Part shown: in pieces, positions 39,175 to 40,366 of the stretch
Layout: the number at the start of each line of letters is the position of its first letter
How positions within the stretch are numbered: the stretch's first letter is position 1
Assembly (NCBI GenBank): GCA_964389025.1
Contig: CAYMCQ010000033.1
Location: 1-40,366, forward strand
Length of the DNA: 40,366 nucleotides
Source of the DNA: CAYMCQ01 sp964389025
Lineage (GTDB): Bacteria > Verrucomicrobiota > Verrucomicrobiia > Limisphaerales > CAYMCQ01
Reading direction: 5' to 3'
The notes under the pieces: model-generated
The model's input: only the letters and a program-made list of their open reading frames with translations
What the model was told of the DNA's origin: nothing
The model's database searches: none
Program-made: the position numbers and the translations under genes

Positions 39175-40296
39175 TTATTTTGAAAATTCCTCCCGCAACA
39201 TTTTCGCTGCGGCGACTTCGTTGCAGATTTTTTGGTAGGCTTCGTCAATGTCCACTTTCGCGCCTGAGCCGGGCGCAAAGCCGCAATCGGGATTCAACGT
39301 GATGCGTTCCGGCGCGAGAAATTGCGCGGCCTGCCGCACGCGCGCGGCGATGGTTTCCGGTGAATCAATCTTCCCCGGCTCGACGCTCACGCAGCCGAGA
39401 CCGATCTCAAAATCGTCGCGCAGTTTTTTGAACACGGTCATGTCGCCCGCGCCCGGCGCGGTGAATTCCATCGTGAGATGATGGACTTTGAGGCGGTTGA
39501 GCTGACTGAGAATCGGGTTGTAGCCGCCTTGAAATTGCGCTTCGCCGCGCACGCGCGCGCCGGCGCGGCGGCAGAGGTGGACGGCTAATTTACATCCGGT
39601 AGGGTTGACCTGCTGGTCAGCCGGGGAATGTTTGACGGACGCCCCGCAGGTCGTCCCTACCACGTCCACGAGCGCGTTGACCATGTCCACGGAAAAATCT
39701 GCGGCGGCATCGGCATTGTCATATTGCTTGCGGACTTGCGGGTCAACGAAGAGGCACAGGTGCGGGTCATCAATCTGGATGATGTCCGCGCCGGCTTCGC
39801 GAATCAGTTCCAGTTCGTGGCGCAGAATCGGCACGCAGTCGCGCACAAAATCATCGCGCTTCGGATAAGCCTTCGCGGATTTTTCGGGATGCCACATGCG
39901 TTCGCCGAGCAACGCAGGCGATGGCAACGTAGCTTTCACTTTGTGTTTCGTGATTGTTTTCGTGAACGTGATTTCCTTTGCGATGAAGCCGGGAGTTTTC
40001 GGTGAAAGTTTTTCCGTGACGACGGTGTAAGGCCGACCGTCGGGCGTCGTTCCAAGCTCAAAGCCATGCGCGAGTTCCGCGATCACGCCGATGTAGGATT
40101 TGCGCCGCCACTCGCCATCAGTGAGAACGTCCAGCCCGGTGTGTTCCTGAAGCGCGACGATGTAGCGGATCGAAGCGTCCATCTCGCGTTCGTATTGCTC
40201 CGGCGAAAGCGGCGGGCGGTCATTGATGAGGTCGAGGACGAATTGCGAACGCGGCATCGAACCGACGACGGAGGTGGGAAATAGGAGTTTACTCAC
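39175..40296 (-). CDS. MetE-like cobalamin-independent methyltransferase with an in-frame insertion
   Basis: The 373-residue protein corresponds to the catalytic (C-terminal) half of cobalamin-independent methionine synthase. Zinc ligands can be placed: AVHLCRR (His and Cys at about 240 and 242), the Glu of TMEFTAPG and the Cys of NPDCGF. IIQIDDPHL is the usual QIDEP-like motif. Such stand-alone forms methylate thiols, often homocysteine, with methyl donors other than folate triglutamate. Residues 213-233 (VGTTCGASVKHSPADQQ...) are encoded by a palindromic element (39599-39660) and interrupt the helix before KLAVH. The last 79 bp of the gene are copied twice downstream. Confidence 0.88.
   Translation of the reverse strand: MSKLLFPTSVVGSMPRSQFVLDLINDRPPLSPEQYEREMDASIRYIVALQEHTGLDVLTDGEWRRKSYIGVIAELAHGFELGTTPDGRPYTVVTEKLSPKTPGFIAKEITFTKTITKHKVKATLPSPALLGERMWHPEKSAKAYPKRDDFVRDCVPILRHELELIREAGADIIQIDDPHLCLFVDPQVRKQYDNADAAADFSVDMVNALVDVVGTTCGASVKHSPADQQVNPTGCKLAVHLCRRAGARVRGEAQFQGGYNPILSQLNRLKVHHLTMEFTAPGAGDMTVFKKLRDDFEIGLGCVSVEPGKIDSPETIAARVRQAAQFLAPERITLNPDCGFAPGSGAKVDIDEAYQKICNEVAAAKMLREEFSK
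39184..39262. repeat. Tail repeat, copy 3 (in the MetE-like gene)
   Basis: This is the presumed parent copy, encoding the last residues of the MetE-like protein (KVDIDEAYQKICNEV...). Copies lie at 38541-38618 and 37838-37916 in the same orientation. Confidence 0.95.
39599..39660. repeat. Palindromic element inside the MetE-like gene
   Basis: GTAGGGTTGACCTGC (39599-39613) and GCAGGTCGTCCCTAC (39646-39660) are inverted repeats with two mismatches; GACC/GGTC (39607-39618) forms an extra hairpin in the left arm. The minus-strand frame is open, adding 21 residues to the protein. Confidence 0.88.
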
Positions 40297-40366
40297 GATA
40301 TTTTAACCGCAGATGAACGGGCAAGTGTCATTAGTTGTTGGTCAGGGAAGTGTCAATAGTTCTAGG

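Overview
The window looks like a chromosomal segment of a Verrucomicrobiota bacterium, most likely of the Pedosphaera/Limisphaera type. This is inferred from gene style and not from a database search. The pointers are a prepilin-type protein with the FTLIELLVVIAIIGILAALLLP-like leader and a C-terminal FADGH motif, a short animal-type transketolase, a fused SecDF, moderately high GC, and many dispersed palindromic repeats of the kind common in that phylum.

Layout. 1-4.3 kb: a TPR protein, an IS110-family element with a long structured 5' non-coding end, then about 1 kb without a convincing gene but with stable stem-loops. 4.34-4.48 kb: a cluster of DnaA-box-like sites next to a tiny, very basic protein on the minus strand. 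4.7-8.5 kb, plus strand: a lipoprotein, an M23 peptidase, a prepilin-type protein and an aspartate aminotransferase. 8.6-19.1 kb, minus strand: a YkgJ-type Cys-cluster protein, then a housekeeping run read yajC-secDF-terC-recJ-(toxin/antitoxin)-ispD-ctpA-tsaD. 19.2-22.1 kb, plus: a hybrid histidine kinase and a small conserved protein. 22.3-23.7 kb, minus: an alginate-export-type porin. 23.8-29.6 kb, plus: an IS3 remnant, a TPR protein overlapping a purple-acid-phosphatase-like enzyme, cysK and rho. 29.6-31.8 kb, minus: a haem lipoprotein, a beta-barrel protein and an AraC regulator. 31.9-37.0 kb, plus: a small protein, an EboB-like TatD hydrolase, tRNA-Ala(CGC), two membrane-anchored coiled-coil proteins and transketolase. 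37.0-40.3 kb, minus: three small overlapping genes, a HicBA module, a RelE-like module and a MetE-like methyltransferase.

Three signals stand out. First, two unrelated toxin-antitoxin modules downstream of the MetE-like gene sit in the same frame. Both have a near-identical promoter with its -10 box 7 nt before the start codon, GTGA overlaps between antitoxin and toxin, and a 79-bp copy of the 3' end of the MetE-like gene right after the toxin. It looks like a cassette array with exchangeable toxin-antitoxin cargo. Second, palindromic elements lie in frame inside recJ, tsaD and the MetE-like gene, and form the C-terminus of IspD. Others abut or overlap stop codons, which resembles the protein-embedded palindromic elements known from Rickettsia. 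Third, the IS110 element has a structured leader that could be a bridge RNA, and the neighbouring gene-free zone may hold a structured RNA and a DnaA-binding region.
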